Assembly (NCBI RefSeq): GCF_018215265.2
Contig: NZ_CP136562.1
Coordinates: 806,001 to 870,000 of the forward strand
DNA from: Paenarthrobacter sp. GOM3
Lineage (GTDB): Bacteria; Actinomycetota; Actinomycetes; Actinomycetales; Micrococcaceae
Length of the DNA stretch: 64,000 nucleotides
Direction: 5' to 3'
This document shows, piece after piece, positions 34,413-44,193 of this stretch. Position 1 is the stretch's first letter. The number at the start of each line of letters is the position of its first letter. The notes under the pieces were generated by a model. That model was not told where the DNA came from. It did no database searches and saw only the letters and a program-made list of their open reading frames with translations. The translations under genes and the position numbers were made by a program.

Positions 34413-36548
34413 GTGGAACTAAACTTGCAATCAATGGTTATGCCTATTTTTGACACAGCAGCTGCCGTCGATGCGTCGCGGCCCCGGCCCCTCGGACTGA
34501 GCACGCCCCAGCCCGGCCTTTCTGATGCGACGGGTGCGCAGAACCATGAAGTGAATGTGGCCGTCTTCGCGCCGGACCTGGAGCGGGTGGAGGTTGCCTT
34601 CCAATCCCCGGGTGACCCGTGGCGCGCGCAGGTTCTTCCCAACGTGGAGGACGGCGTCCATTTCGGCCTGATCGCCGGCATGCCGCCGGGCACCCGCTAT
34701 GGTTTCCGTGAGGCGCCTTCGGAGGTCGGCCTCCCCATGCCGGTTCCCGCCTTGGATTTGGACGACGACGGCGAGCACCGGCTGCTGCTCGATCCCTATG
34801 GTCGCGCTGTGGACCAGCGGGGCGAGTTCCTCACGAGCGTCCACATGGACAACAGTTTTGATTGGGGCGACGACCAGCCGCCCAGGACACCGATGCGGAC
34901 GTCCGTGATCTATGAAGCCCACGTCCGCGGCCAGACGATGCTTCACCCGGAGATCCCGGAACACCTCCGGGGCACGTACGCGGGGATGGCGCACCCTGTG
35001 ATGATCCAGCACCTCACGGAACTGGGCATTACCGCGGTTCAGTTGCTGCCCATCCACTTCCATTTGGATGAGTCGCACCTCCAGGACCTCGGCATGACCA
35101 ATTACTGGGGCTACAACACGGCCGCGTTCTTTGCACCGCATGCCGACTACGCCACTGAGGCCGCCCGGAACGCCGGCCCGCACGCGGTGCAGGACGAGCT
35201 CAAGGGCATGATCAAGTTGCTGCATGCGGCCGGCATCGAGGTCATCCTCGACGTCGTGTACAACCACACGGCCGAGGCCGGGCCTGATGGGCCCGCCATC
35301 AGCTTCCGGGGCTTGGCGGAGCAGCGCTACTACCGGCACGACGCCCATGGACGCTACCTGGACACCACCGGCTGCGGAAACACCTTGGACTTCAGCGATC
35401 CCGTGGTGGTCGACCTTGCCCTGGATTCCCTGCGCTATTGGGTGAACGACTTCCATGTGGACGGGTTCCGCTTCGACCTCGCGGTGACCCTGTGCCGCGA
35501 CGCCGGGAACACGTTCGACCCCCAGCACCCGTTCCTTCAGGCCATCGCCGAGGACCCGGTGTTGTCGGCCGTGAAACTCATCGCTGAACCGTGGGATGTG
35601 GGCTACGGCGGCTGGCAAACGGGGCGTTTCCCGCAGGGATGGTCGGACTGGAATGACCACTTCCGCGACGGCGTACGCCGTTTTTGGCTCTCCGACCGCG
35701 CCGCCATTGAGGCTGGCGGACAAGGCGGCTCCGTGGCGTCGTTGGCGGAACTCATGGCTGGTTCAGCCAACCTCTTCGCATCGTCCGGGCGGACGCGCCT
35801 GGCCTCGGTCAACTTCATCACGGCCCACGACGGCTTCACGTTGAAGGACCTGGTCAGCTACGACCGTAAGCACAACGAGGCCAACGGTGAGCAGAACCGC
35901 GACGGGCACGGCGACAACCGGAGCTATAACCATGGCGTGGAAGGCCGCAGCGAGAATGAGGCGATTGTTGCCGCCCGCTCGTTGTCCATCCGCAACTTGA
36001 TGGCCACGTTGCTGCTGTCCTTTGGTGTCCCCATGATCACGGCCGGTGACGAACTTGGCCGGACGCAGCAGGGCAACAACAACGCGTACTGCCAGGACAA
36101 TCCAACGGCTTGGCTGGATTGGAGCCGCACGCAGGAAGCCAACGCCATGTTCCGGACTACACGCGAGCTGGTCAGGCTTCGCCGTTGGTTCCTGCGGCAC
36201 CAGCCGGAGAGCTTCCCCGGGAAAGCGAACGACACCAGCCTGCAGTGGTTCGACGACAAGGGCAAACGGATGACGCCTGCCCGCTGGAACGACCCCAACG
36301 TCCGCTCGGTCCAACTGCTGATGGGCCACGAGGACAGCGAGATCCGGGGCCTGATCGTGGTGAACGGCAGCAACCAGGACGTGAAGATGGTCCTGCCGGA
36401 GATCCTCAGCGAAACGGGCATCGGCAAACGGATGTTTGAACTGCGCTTCACCACGTCAGTGCTGCATGAGCGTCGCAAGGGTGCGTTGGTGGCGTCAGGC
36501 GAGCGGGATATCCTGCAAGCCAACACCATCAACATCTACCGCACCTAG
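34413..36548 (+). CDS. glgX: Glycogen debranching enzyme GlgX
   Basis: A 711-residue GH13 isoamylase-type enzyme that hydrolyses alpha-1,6 branches. An N-terminal carbohydrate-binding domain (about 45-140) precedes the barrel. The catalytic residues are Asp355 (DGFRFDLAV), Glu392 (LIAEPWDVG) and Asp473 (TAHDGFTLKDLVSY). It starts at GTG 34413 or the in-frame ATG at 34434; neither has a ribosome binding site. CATACT lies five bases before the GTG, so a leaderless mRNA is possible. It opens the storage-glucan region. Confidence 0.94.
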   Translation: MELNLQSMVMPIFDTAAAVDASRPRPLGLSTPQPGLSDATGAQNHEVNVAVFAPDLERVEVAFQSPGDPWRAQVLPNVEDGVHFGLIAGMPPGTRYGFREAPSEVGLPMPVPALDLDDDGEHRLLLDPYGRAVDQRGEFLTSVHMDNSFDWGDDQPPRTPMRTSVIYEAHVRGQTMLHPEIPEHLRGTYAGMAHPVMIQHLTELGITAVQLLPIHFHLDESHLQDLGMTNYWGYNTAAFFAPHADYATEAARNAGPHAVQDELKGMIKLLHAAGIEVILDVVYNHTAEAGPDGPAISFRGLAEQRYYRHDAHGRYLDTTGCGNTLDFSDPVVVDLALDSLRYWVNDFHVDGFRFDLAVTLCRDAGNTFDPQHPFLQAIAEDPVLSAVKLIAEPWDVGYGGWQTGRFPQGWSDWNDHFRDGVRRFWLSDRAAIEAGGQGGSVASLAELMAGSANLFASSGRTRLASVNFITAHDGFTLKDLVSYDRKHNEANGEQNRDGHGDNRSYNHGVEGRSENEAIVAARSLSIRNLMATLLLSFGVPMITAGDELGRTQQGNNNAYCQDNPTAWLDWSRTQEANAMFRTTRELVRLRRWFLRHQPESFPGKANDTSLQWFDDKGKRMTPARWNDPNVRSVQLLMGHEDSEIRGLIVVNGSNQDVKMVLPEILSETGIGKRMFELRFTTSVLHERRKGALVASGERDILQANTINIYRT

Positions 36549-36576
36549 CCACTGACCGAACAGGGAGTTCCTCCGT

Positions 36577-37056
36577 ATGAACCGCAGCCGCAGCAAACTG
36601 GTGGCTTTCGCGGGGCTGGTGATCGCCGTCGTCGTGCTTGTGGTTGCCATGGTGGGCGGTGGCGCCCTGACTGCCCCCTCCACCGCGCCGCCGACGCCTT
36701 CCAGCGCGCAAACCACGACGCCGGAACCTGGCTCCGTTTCAACGACACGTGCCGCCGTGGCGAACCCGTCTACGCTTCCCACGATCAACGCGTCACAGCT
36801 CCCCAAGGAAGCCCGGCAGACGCTGGCCCTGATCGCGAAGGGCGGCCCGTACCCATACGACCGTGACGGTGTGAACTTCGGCAACTTCGAAGGACTCCTG
36901 CCCAAAAAACCAGGGGGCTTCTATCAGGAATACACCGTTGTCACGCCCGGAGAGTCGGACCGCGGCGCCCGCCGGATCATCGTGGGCAAGGACACCGCGA
37001 AGTACTACACCGCCGACCATTACGTGTCGTTCAAGTTCATTGTCGAAGGCAAGTAG
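36577..37056 (+). CDS. Secreted guanyl-specific ribonuclease (barnase/RNase Sa family)
   Basis: A 159-residue protein with an N-terminal signal or anchor (residues about 8-32), a Thr/Pro/Ser-rich linker, and an RNase domain from about residue 75. The catalytic set is Glu118 (YQEYTVVTPG), Arg132/133 (RGARRIIVG) and His148 (ADHYVSF), with the typical DGVNFGNFEGLLP. It hydrolyses RNA after G. The barstar-type inhibitor gene follows six bases later, protecting the cell. Membrane anchoring instead of release is possible because no clear cleavage site is seen. Confidence 0.9.
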   Translation: MNRSRSKLVAFAGLVIAVVVLVVAMVGGGALTAPSTAPPTPSSAQTTTPEPGSVSTTRAAVANPSTLPTINASQLPKEARQTLALIAKGGPYPYDRDGVNFGNFEGLLPKKPGGFYQEYTVVTPGESDRGARRIIVGKDTAKYYTADHYVSFKFIVEGK

Positions 37057-37062
37057 GAGCCC

Positions 37063-37422
37063 ATGAAAATCTATTCAGCAGAAACCTGGACCCTCGAGGA
37101 ACTTCAGGAACAGGTCTCCGACGCCGGCCGCCGCACCATCCTGGTACCGCCCGCCAACACCAAGCAGTCAGTGCTGGAAGTCTTCGCCCAGGTCCTCGAC
37201 TTCCCCGAGTTCTACGGTGTGAACCTGGACGCCTTGAACGACTCCCTGCACGACTACGCGGACGCCTTGGCAGAGGACGACGGCGGCCCGGTCACCATGA
37301 TCTGGCAGGTCCCGGCAGCCTACCGAACGGACCGTTCCTTCGGCGTAGTCTGCGAGATCCTGCAAGACGCAGAGCGCTACGCCGGCCGGGACCTCGCAGT
37401 GATCGCCGTCTTCGAGCAGTAA
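37063..37422 (+). CDS. Barstar-family RNase inhibitor
   Basis: A 119-residue acidic cytosolic protein. The barstar core is clear: LDFPEFYGVNLDALNDSLHDYADAL, where the second helix and its Asp/Tyr residues block the RNase active site. ATG at 37063 with an AGGAG just upstream, six bases after the RNase stop. It neutralises the RNase encoded next to it before export. Confidence 0.93.
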   Translation: MKIYSAETWTLEELQEQVSDAGRRTILVPPANTKQSVLEVFAQVLDFPEFYGVNLDALNDSLHDYADALAEDDGGPVTMIWQVPAAYRTDRSFGVVCEILQDAERYAGRDLAVIAVFEQ

Positions 37423-37474
37423 ATCGCGCCAACGGGCCTTGTGGATCCCAACCGTAGTGAGCCACTAAACGCAT

Positions 37475-37545
37475 TTGGCGACCGTGACCCGGCGGCGTGC
37501 GTCAAAGCGACGAAGGAGCAGCACGCAGAGGGTTACGGTCGCCAA
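37475..37545 (-). repeat. Hairpin element, diverged copy in opposite orientation
   Basis: Arms 37475-37500 and 37521-37545 are complementary (TTGGCGACCGT at the outer end, GCGTGC/GCACGC next to the loop). The 20-base loop 37501-37520, read on the minus strand, is TGCTCCTTCGTCGCTTTGAC, which matches the loop of the other three copies at 16 or 17 positions with one deletion. It lies between the convergent barstar and glgP genes. Confidence 0.7.
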
Positions 37546-37561
37546 TTCGGCCCAGGACGGA

Positions 37562-40186
37562 CTAAGCGTTCGCGATCAACCCCAGTTCAGCTTTGGAAGC
37601 CAACGCCGAGTGCTTCGGGAACACGCGGACGGTGTAGCCAAAGGAGCCTGAGCGGTTGATGACCAGGGAGCCGTTGAAGAGGTGGCGTCCGTTGCCGAGG
37701 TCCTCCACGGAGTCCAGTTCGGCCACCACGATGTCTTCGAGCTCATCGGATTCCTCGGCGCGGCCGAAGGCGACCTCCACGGAGACGTCGTCGGGTGTCA
37801 GGTTGTTGAGGGCCACGTAGGCGTTGACCTGCAGTGTGTCGCCCACTTGGGGTTCTTCAGAAACACCGACGGAGTCCACATGTTCCACCACAACCTCGGG
37901 CCAGGCGTTCCGTACCTTGGTGGTCCAGGCCGCGAGTTCCTTGGCTTCCTTGTGGGCTTCGGCGACGGCCCTGCGCCCGGATACAGCGGCCGGGCAGTAG
38001 AGGTTGTTGACGTAGTCGTGGAGCATGCGTTCCGCTGATACGGCCGGGCCGAGGTTGGCCAGGGTGTGCTTGATCATGGACACCCAGTGGGTCGGCACGG
38101 TTTCGCGGCTGGATTCGGACGGACCTGCGGCTCCGGCGCCCTGGGCTACGGTGGTGCCGTAGAAACGCGGCGCCACCTGGGTTTCCAACAGCTCGTACAG
38201 CGCGGATGCTTCGATGTCGTCGCGTTCGTCGGCGGTTGCGTTGTTGTTGGCCGTGGGGATGGCCCAGCCGTTTTCGCCGTCGTACATTTCGTCCCACCAG
38301 CCGTCAAGGACGGACAGGTTGAGCGAGCCGTTGATGGCGGCTTTCATGCCGGAGGTGCCGCAGGCTTCGAGCGGGCGGAGCGGGTTGTTGAGCCAGACGT
38401 CGCAGCCCGGGAAGAGGGTCCGGGCCATGGCGATGTCGTAGTTGGGAAGGAACACGATCCTGTGCCGGACTGCGGGGTCGTCGGTGAAGCGGACCAGGTC
38501 CTGGATCATTTTCTTGCCGGCGTCGTCCGCGGGGTGGGACTTGCCTGCGATGACCAGCTGGATGGGGTGCTTGGGGTCCAGAAGCAGGGCCTTCAGGCGT
38601 GCGGGGTCGCGCAGCATGAGCGTGAGCCGCTTGTAGGTGGGCACGCGGCGGGCGAAGCCGATGGTGAGGACGTCGGGGTCCAGCACTGAGTCGGTCCACC
38701 CGAGTTCGGCGTCCGCGGCCCCGCGCTTTTTCCACGAAGCCCGGAGGCGGCGTCGAACGTCGTCGATGAGCTGGGCGCGGAGGTCGCGGCGCAGCGCCCA
38801 CACGTCCTCGTCGCTGACGTTGTAGGCCAGGTCCCAGCGTCCGAGCGCTTCCGCTTCGGCGCCGAACTGGTGCCGGGCCAGGGAGGAGATGCGCGGGTCC
38901 ACCCAGGTGGGGACGTGGACGCCGTTGGTGACGGACGTGATGGGAATTTCGGAGTGGTCGAATCCGGGCCAGAGGCCGGCAAACATTTCGCGTGAAACCA
39001 CGCCGTGCAGTTTGGCGACACCGTTGGCCCGCTGCGCGAGGCGCAGGCCCATGACGGCCATGTTGAAGACGGAGGGGTTACCGCCGTCGTAGTTTTCGCG
39101 GCCGAGTTCCAGGATCCGGTCAGTTGGCACTGCGGGCGCGAGGCCGGCGTCGAAGAAGTGCTTGATCTGCACAGTTTCGAAGCGGTCGATGCCGGCAGGA
39201 ACCGGGGTGTGCGTGGTGAAGACGGTGGAGGCGCGTCCCGCGGCGAGGGCTTCGTCCCAGCTGAGGGGATCGGAGGGGGCGGACATTGCTTCCTGGATGC
39301 GTTCGATTCCCAGGAAACCTGCGTGGCCCTCATTGGTGTGGAACACTTCTGGCGCGGGCGTGCCGGTGAGCTCCTGATAGACACGGAGGGCTTTGACGCC
39401 ACCCATTCCTAGGAGCAGCTCCTGCTGCAGGCGGTGGTCGCCTCCACCGCCGTAAAGGCGGTCGGTGATCCCGCGGGCAGCTTCGTCGTTGGACGGAACG
39501 TTGGAGTCCAGCAGCAGCAGCGGAACGCGTCCGACGTCGGCACGCCACACGTGCGCGTGAAGTTCGCGGCCGTTGGGCAGCGGCAGGGAGATGTGGACGG
39601 GCTTGCCGGGGACGCCGTCCTTGCCGGGGTGGCGAAGAAGGGTCAGGGGAAGTCCGTCGGGGTCCAGCACCGGGTAGGTTTCCTGCTGCCAGGCATCACG
39701 GGACAGGGACTGCTTGAAGTAGCCGGCCTGGTAGAGGAGGCCGACGCCGATCAACGGCACGCCGAGGTCGGAGGCGGCTTTGAGGTGGTCGCCTGCCAGG
39801 ATGCCGAGGCCACCGGAGTACTGCGGCAGGACCTCGGTGATGCCGAATTCCGGTGAGAAGTAGGCGATGCAGGCCGGAGCGTCGTCCCCAAGTCCTTGGT
39901 ACCAGCGCGGTTCGCTGAGGTATCGGTCGAGGTCGGATGCGGCGTGTTGTACACGTTCCACGACCTCCCCGTTGTTGGCGAGGTCCTGCAGCTGTTCGCG
40001 GCTGATCGACCCCAGGAGGGCTATGGGGTCGTGTTGCGAGGCCTCCCAGAGAGCCGGGTTAAGGCTCGCAAAAAGTTCCCTGGTGGGCCTGTGCCAGGAC
40101 CAGCGCAAGTTGGTCGCCAAGCGGGCCAGGGGCCTGATGGGCTCAGGGAGGACGGTACGGACTGTAAACCTTCGAATTGCCTTCAC
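37562..40186 (-). CDS. glgP: Alpha-glucan (glycogen/maltodextrin) phosphorylase
   Basis: An 874-residue PLP-dependent enzyme that releases glucose-1-phosphate from glucan ends. It belongs to the GlgP form with an N-terminal DUF3417 domain (PIRPLARLATNLRWSWHRPTRELF). Later landmarks are AYFSPEFGITEVLPQYSGGLGILAGDHLKAASDLG, HTNEGHAGFLGIER, SVTNGVHVPTWVDP, and the PLP-region RPLEACGTSGMKAAINGSLNLSVLDGWW-like block. The GTG at 40186 gives the family start MKAIRRFTVR; a GTG nine bases upstream is possible. It is divergent from glgE. Confidence 0.94.
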   Translation of the reverse strand: MKAIRRFTVRTVLPEPIRPLARLATNLRWSWHRPTRELFASLNPALWEASQHDPIALLGSISREQLQDLANNGEVVERVQHAASDLDRYLSEPRWYQGLGDDAPACIAYFSPEFGITEVLPQYSGGLGILAGDHLKAASDLGVPLIGVGLLYQAGYFKQSLSRDAWQQETYPVLDPDGLPLTLLRHPGKDGVPGKPVHISLPLPNGRELHAHVWRADVGRVPLLLLDSNVPSNDEAARGITDRLYGGGGDHRLQQELLLGMGGVKALRVYQELTGTPAPEVFHTNEGHAGFLGIERIQEAMSAPSDPLSWDEALAAGRASTVFTTHTPVPAGIDRFETVQIKHFFDAGLAPAVPTDRILELGRENYDGGNPSVFNMAVMGLRLAQRANGVAKLHGVVSREMFAGLWPGFDHSEIPITSVTNGVHVPTWVDPRISSLARHQFGAEAEALGRWDLAYNVSDEDVWALRRDLRAQLIDDVRRRLRASWKKRGAADAELGWTDSVLDPDVLTIGFARRVPTYKRLTLMLRDPARLKALLLDPKHPIQLVIAGKSHPADDAGKKMIQDLVRFTDDPAVRHRIVFLPNYDIAMARTLFPGCDVWLNNPLRPLEACGTSGMKAAINGSLNLSVLDGWWDEMYDGENGWAIPTANNNATADERDDIEASALYELLETQVAPRFYGTTVAQGAGAAGPSESSRETVPTHWVSMIKHTLANLGPAVSAERMLHDYVNNLYCPAAVSGRRAVAEAHKEAKELAAWTTKVRNAWPEVVVEHVDSVGVSEEPQVGDTLQVNAYVALNNLTPDDVSVEVAFGRAEESDELEDIVVAELDSVEDLGNGRHLFNGSLVINRSGSFGYTVRVFPKHSALASKAELGLIANA

Positions 40187-40317
40187 GAGCGCCACACTAA
40201 CTGACTGGCATGGCTGCCGGAACTGCTTTGGGTTTCTTTTAGGTAAAAGACATCTTGCGCAGGGGAGAAAGGTCGTGTGCTTAGCATTTCGGGATTTTTG
40301 TCGCTAACGTCGTGCTT

Positions 40318-42396
40318 GTGACGAATACCGTGCGAAACATCACCGCCCTGAAATCCAAGACGAAAACGGACATCACCGACGGACTTCGTTTCGGCCGGTT
40401 CCCCATCACCGCTGTTCAGCCGGTGGTTGAGGGTGGCCGTTTCCCGGCGAAGGCTTTGCCGGGGGAGGACCTTGTGGTTGGTGCCACGGTCTTCCGCGAA
40501 GGCCATGACCAGCTCGGCGTGTCCGCTGTGCTGCTCGACCCCAGGGGCCGGGAGCGCCAGCGCGTGCGCCTCAGCCCCGCGCAGGGCGAGCAGTGGAAGG
40601 GCCTTGATCGCTGGGAGGGCCTCATTACCCCCGGCGGCACGGGCGCGTGGTCTTTCGTCATCGAGGCGTGGCATGACCGCTACGGAACGTGGCACCACAA
40701 CGCAGAGGTGAAGATCGGCGCCGGCATCGACGTCGAATTGATGCTCGCCGAGGGCGCGGCCCTCCTCGCCGAAGCAGCCGACGACGCCGGGCGCGGCGGT
40801 GCGGACAAGCGCACCTTGCGTGCCGCTTCTGTCGTGCTCGCCGATACCTCCAAGTCTGCCGAGGAGCGCCTTGCCGCCGGGTTCAGCCCCGAGGTGCTGG
40901 CCGCCGTCGGACGCCTTCCGATCCGCGAGTTGGTGACCGTTTCCGAACGTTTTCCCCTGCAGGTGGAACGTGACTTGGCGGGTCGGGCCGCCTGGTACGA
41001 GTTCTTCCCCCGTTCCGAGGGCGCAGTCTTCGACCACAACACCGGGGTGTGGACGTCCGGCAATTTCCGTACTGCGGCGAAGCGGCTCGATGCCGTGGCG
41101 GAGATGGGATTCGACGTCATTTACATGCCGCCCATCCACCCGATCGGCTTCCAGCACCGGAAGGGACGCAACAACACCCTGACTCCGGGGCCCAACGATC
41201 CGGGTTCGCCGTGGGCCATTGGGTCCAAGGACGGTGGCCACGACGCCATCCACCCGGAGCTGGGGACGTTTGAGGATTTTGACGCTTTTGTTGCGCGCGC
41301 CAACGAGCTGGGGCTCGAGGTGGCGCTGGACCTAGCCTTGCAGGCAGCCCCTGACCACCCATGGGTAACGTCGAACCCTGAATGGTTCACCACGCGTGTG
41401 GACGGTTCCATTGCCTACGCCGAGAACCCGCCCAAGAAGTACCAGGACATCTACCCGCTGAACTTCGACAACGATCCCGCCGGCCTGTCGAAGGAGATCC
41501 TGCGGATCGTGCTCTTGTGGATCAGCCACGGGGTGAAGGTCTTCCGCGTGGACAACCCGCACACCAAGCCCGTCTGGTTCTGGGAGTGGCTGATCGGGAA
41601 GGTCAACAAGAAGCACCCCGACGTCGTTTTCCTCGCCGAAGCTTTCACCCGCCCACCCATGATGCATGCCCTGGGCCGGGCCGGTTTCCAGCAGTCCTAC
41701 ACGTATTTCACGTGGCGCAACACCAAGACGGAGCTGGAAGAGTACTTCTACGAGGTCAGCCACGTCAGCCCGGCGTATTTCCGTCCCAACTTCTTTGTCA
41801 ACACCCCTGACATCCTCACCGAGTACCTGCAGTACGGTGGTCCGGCGGCTTTCAAGATCCGCGCGGCCCTGGCTTCCACGGCCAGCCCGCTGTGGGGCGT
41901 GTACGCAGGCTACGAACTGTATGAGCATGTAGCGCGCCCAGGCGCCGAGGAGTATATCGACAACGAAAAGTTCGAGATCAAGGCCCGGGACTGGGAGGGT
42001 GCGGCCGAGTCCGGGCGGACCCTTGCTCCGTACATCACGCGGCTCAACGCCATCCGCAAGAACCACGTGGCGTTGGGGGACCTGCAGAACCTGACGTTGC
42101 ACCACAGCACGGACGACGCCACGATTGTCTACTCCAAGCACAAGACTCTTCCGGACGGCACCAAGGACACGTTGATCATTGTGGTCAACGTGGATCCGCA
42201 CAGCACCCGGGAGAGCACGGTTTCCCTGGACCTGGCAGCGTTGCAGCTGGACCCTGAGGACTTCAACGAGGACGGCCGCTTCCGCGTGGACGACCTGATC
42301 AGCGGACAGAGCTGGGAGTGGGGCGAGCACAACTACGTCCGCCTGGACGCCCATGTTGAACCCGCACACATCCTGAGCATCCGGAGGCAGCCTTAG
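40318..42396 (+). CDS. glgE: Maltose-1-phosphate maltosyltransferase GlgE
   Basis: A 692-residue GH13_3 enzyme that adds maltose from maltose-1-phosphate to alpha-1,4-glucan. Fingerprints are GRFPITAVQPVVEGGRFPAKA near the start, YMPPIHPIGFQHRKGRNN, PEWFTTRVDGSIAYAENPPKKYQDIYP, and the catalytic Asp412 (VFRVDNPHTKP) and Glu441 (FLAEAFTRP). A GTG at 40312 is an alternative start. The stop overlaps the treS GTG (TAGTG), so translation is coupled. It is the first gene of the glgE-treS-mak/glgB operon. Confidence 0.96.
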   Translation: MTNTVRNITALKSKTKTDITDGLRFGRFPITAVQPVVEGGRFPAKALPGEDLVVGATVFREGHDQLGVSAVLLDPRGRERQRVRLSPAQGEQWKGLDRWEGLITPGGTGAWSFVIEAWHDRYGTWHHNAEVKIGAGIDVELMLAEGAALLAEAADDAGRGGADKRTLRAASVVLADTSKSAEERLAAGFSPEVLAAVGRLPIRELVTVSERFPLQVERDLAGRAAWYEFFPRSEGAVFDHNTGVWTSGNFRTAAKRLDAVAEMGFDVIYMPPIHPIGFQHRKGRNNTLTPGPNDPGSPWAIGSKDGGHDAIHPELGTFEDFDAFVARANELGLEVALDLALQAAPDHPWVTSNPEWFTTRVDGSIAYAENPPKKYQDIYPLNFDNDPAGLSKEILRIVLLWISHGVKVFRVDNPHTKPVWFWEWLIGKVNKKHPDVVFLAEAFTRPPMMHALGRAGFQQSYTYFTWRNTKTELEEYFYEVSHVSPAYFRPNFFVNTPDILTEYLQYGGPAAFKIRAALASTASPLWGVYAGYELYEHVARPGAEEYIDNEKFEIKARDWEGAAESGRTLAPYITRLNAIRKNHVALGDLQNLTLHHSTDDATIVYSKHKTLPDGTKDTLIIVVNVDPHSTRESTVSLDLAALQLDPEDFNEDGRFRVDDLISGQSWEWGEHNYVRLDAHVEPAHILSIRRQP

Positions 42397-44192
42397 TGAG
42401 TTTCTCTCCGCAAAACCCCAGCCAGTACTTCACTCCGAAGAACACCTTCGAGTTGAACGCCCCAGGTCTCCAGCACGATCCGAACTGGTACCGCAAGGCA
42501 GTCTTCTATGAGGTACTGGTGCGGGCCTTTGCGGATGCCAACGGGGACGGTTCGGGCGACTTCCATGGGCTGATCGAGAAGCTGGACTACCTGCAGTGGC
42601 TGGGCGTGGATTGCCTGTGGCTGCCGCCGTTCTTCCATTCCCCGTTGCGTGATGGCGGCTACGACATCGCGGACTACACCTCGGTGCTGGATGAATTCGG
42701 CACCATCAGCGATTTCAAACGGTTGGTGGCTGAGGCGCACGCCCGCGGCGTCAGGGTGATCATCGATCTTCCGTTGAACCACACCTCGGACCAGCACCCC
42801 TGGTTCCAGGAATCACGCAAGGACCCCACGGGCCCGTACGGAGATTTCTATGTGTGGAGCGACACGGATGAGAAGTACCAGGATGCACGCATCATCTTCG
42901 TTGATACGGAGGAGTCGAACTGGACCTTCGACCCCATCCGCCGCCAGTTCTTCTGGCACCGGTTCTTCAGCCACCAACCCGACCTGAACTTCGAGAACCC
43001 GAAGGTCATCGAGGCCCTCTATGACGTTGTCAGGTTCTGGTTGGACCAGGGGATCGACGGCTTCCGTGCCGATGCCATCCCGTACCTGTTCGAAGAGGAG
43101 GGCACCAACTGCGAGAACCTGCCGGCAACGCACGCCTTCCTGCAGGACCTACGCCGGATGGTGGACGCGAACTACCCGGGCCGGGTGATCATCGCGGAAG
43201 CCAACCAGCCGCCACATGAAGTGGTGGAGTATTTCGGGACGGAGGAAGCCCCCGAATGCCATATGGCCTTCCACTTCCCCATCATGCCCCGGCTGTATTA
43301 CGCCCTGCGCGACCAGAAGGCCGCGCCGATCATCGAGACGTTGCGGGAGACCCCCGAGATCCCCAAGGGTGCCCAGTGGGGTACCTTCCTCAGGAACCAC
43401 GACGAGCTCACCCTGGAGATGGTGCCCGCTGAGGAACGTGCCGCGATGCTGGGCTGGTATGCGCCGGATCCACGCATGCGCGCCAACATCGGCATCAGGC
43501 GCAGGCTGGCTCCGCTGCTGGACAACTCCCGTGCGGAAATCGAGCTGATCAACGCGTTGCTGCTGTCCTTGCCTGGCAGTCCATTCCTGTATTACGGGGA
43601 TGAGATCGGCATGGGAGACAACATCTGGCTGGATGACCGCGATGCCGTCCGCACGCCCATGCAGTGGAACCCTGACCGTAACGCCGGATTCTCCGGAGCG
43701 GATCCGGGCAAGCTGTACCTGCCGGTCATCCAGTCGCTGGTCTACAACTACAGCATGGCCAACGTTGAGGCTGAGGCGGCCCACTCGGGCTCGCTGCTGC
43801 GTTGGACGCGGCAGATCCTCAGCGTTCGCAAGAACCATCCTGTGTTTGGCCTTGGCGGTTTCCGCCACATAGAGGCGGACCATGAGGTGGTGTTGGCTTA
43901 CGTGCGGGAGTTGCCGCCCGGCAACCCGGAGGGGGAGGACGCCGAAACCATACTGTGCGTCTTCAACCTTTCCCAGCACCCCGTGGCAGCCACCTTGGAC
44001 CTTCCCGAGTTTGCGGGCCGCGGCCTGCGCGATATTTTCGGCGGCCAGCCTTTCCCGGCCGTCGGCGAGAACGGCAACCTGACCGTGATGCTGGGCAGCC
44101 ACAGCTTCTATTGGCTGCGTGTGCGCTCGGCGTCTTCCAATCCATCGTCGCCTTTTACCCAGGCGATCCCCGTGGTGTCGACCAAAGGATGA
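42396..44192 (+). CDS. treS: Trehalose synthase (maltose alpha-D-glucosyltransferase)
   Basis: A 598-residue GH13_16 enzyme that interconverts trehalose and maltose. WYRKAVFYEVLVRAFADANGDGSGDF is the TreS N-terminus; Asp226 (GFRADAIPYL), Glu268 (IIAEANQPP) and Asp336 (RNHDELTLEM) are the catalytic residues. It feeds maltose to the kinase encoded next. The TreS is not fused to the maltokinase, unlike many bacteria. Spacing to the next gene is one base. Confidence 0.96.
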   Translation: MSFSPQNPSQYFTPKNTFELNAPGLQHDPNWYRKAVFYEVLVRAFADANGDGSGDFHGLIEKLDYLQWLGVDCLWLPPFFHSPLRDGGYDIADYTSVLDEFGTISDFKRLVAEAHARGVRVIIDLPLNHTSDQHPWFQESRKDPTGPYGDFYVWSDTDEKYQDARIIFVDTEESNWTFDPIRRQFFWHRFFSHQPDLNFENPKVIEALYDVVRFWLDQGIDGFRADAIPYLFEEEGTNCENLPATHAFLQDLRRMVDANYPGRVIIAEANQPPHEVVEYFGTEEAPECHMAFHFPIMPRLYYALRDQKAAPIIETLRETPEIPKGAQWGTFLRNHDELTLEMVPAEERAAMLGWYAPDPRMRANIGIRRRLAPLLDNSRAEIELINALLLSLPGSPFLYYGDEIGMGDNIWLDDRDAVRTPMQWNPDRNAGFSGADPGKLYLPVIQSLVYNYSMANVEAEAAHSGSLLRWTRQILSVRKNHPVFGLGGFRHIEADHEVVLAYVRELPPGNPEGEDAETILCVFNLSQHPVAATLDLPEFAGRGLRDIFGGQPFPAVGENGNLTVMLGSHSFYWLRVRSASSNPSSPFTQAIPVVSTKG

Positions 44193-44193
44193 G

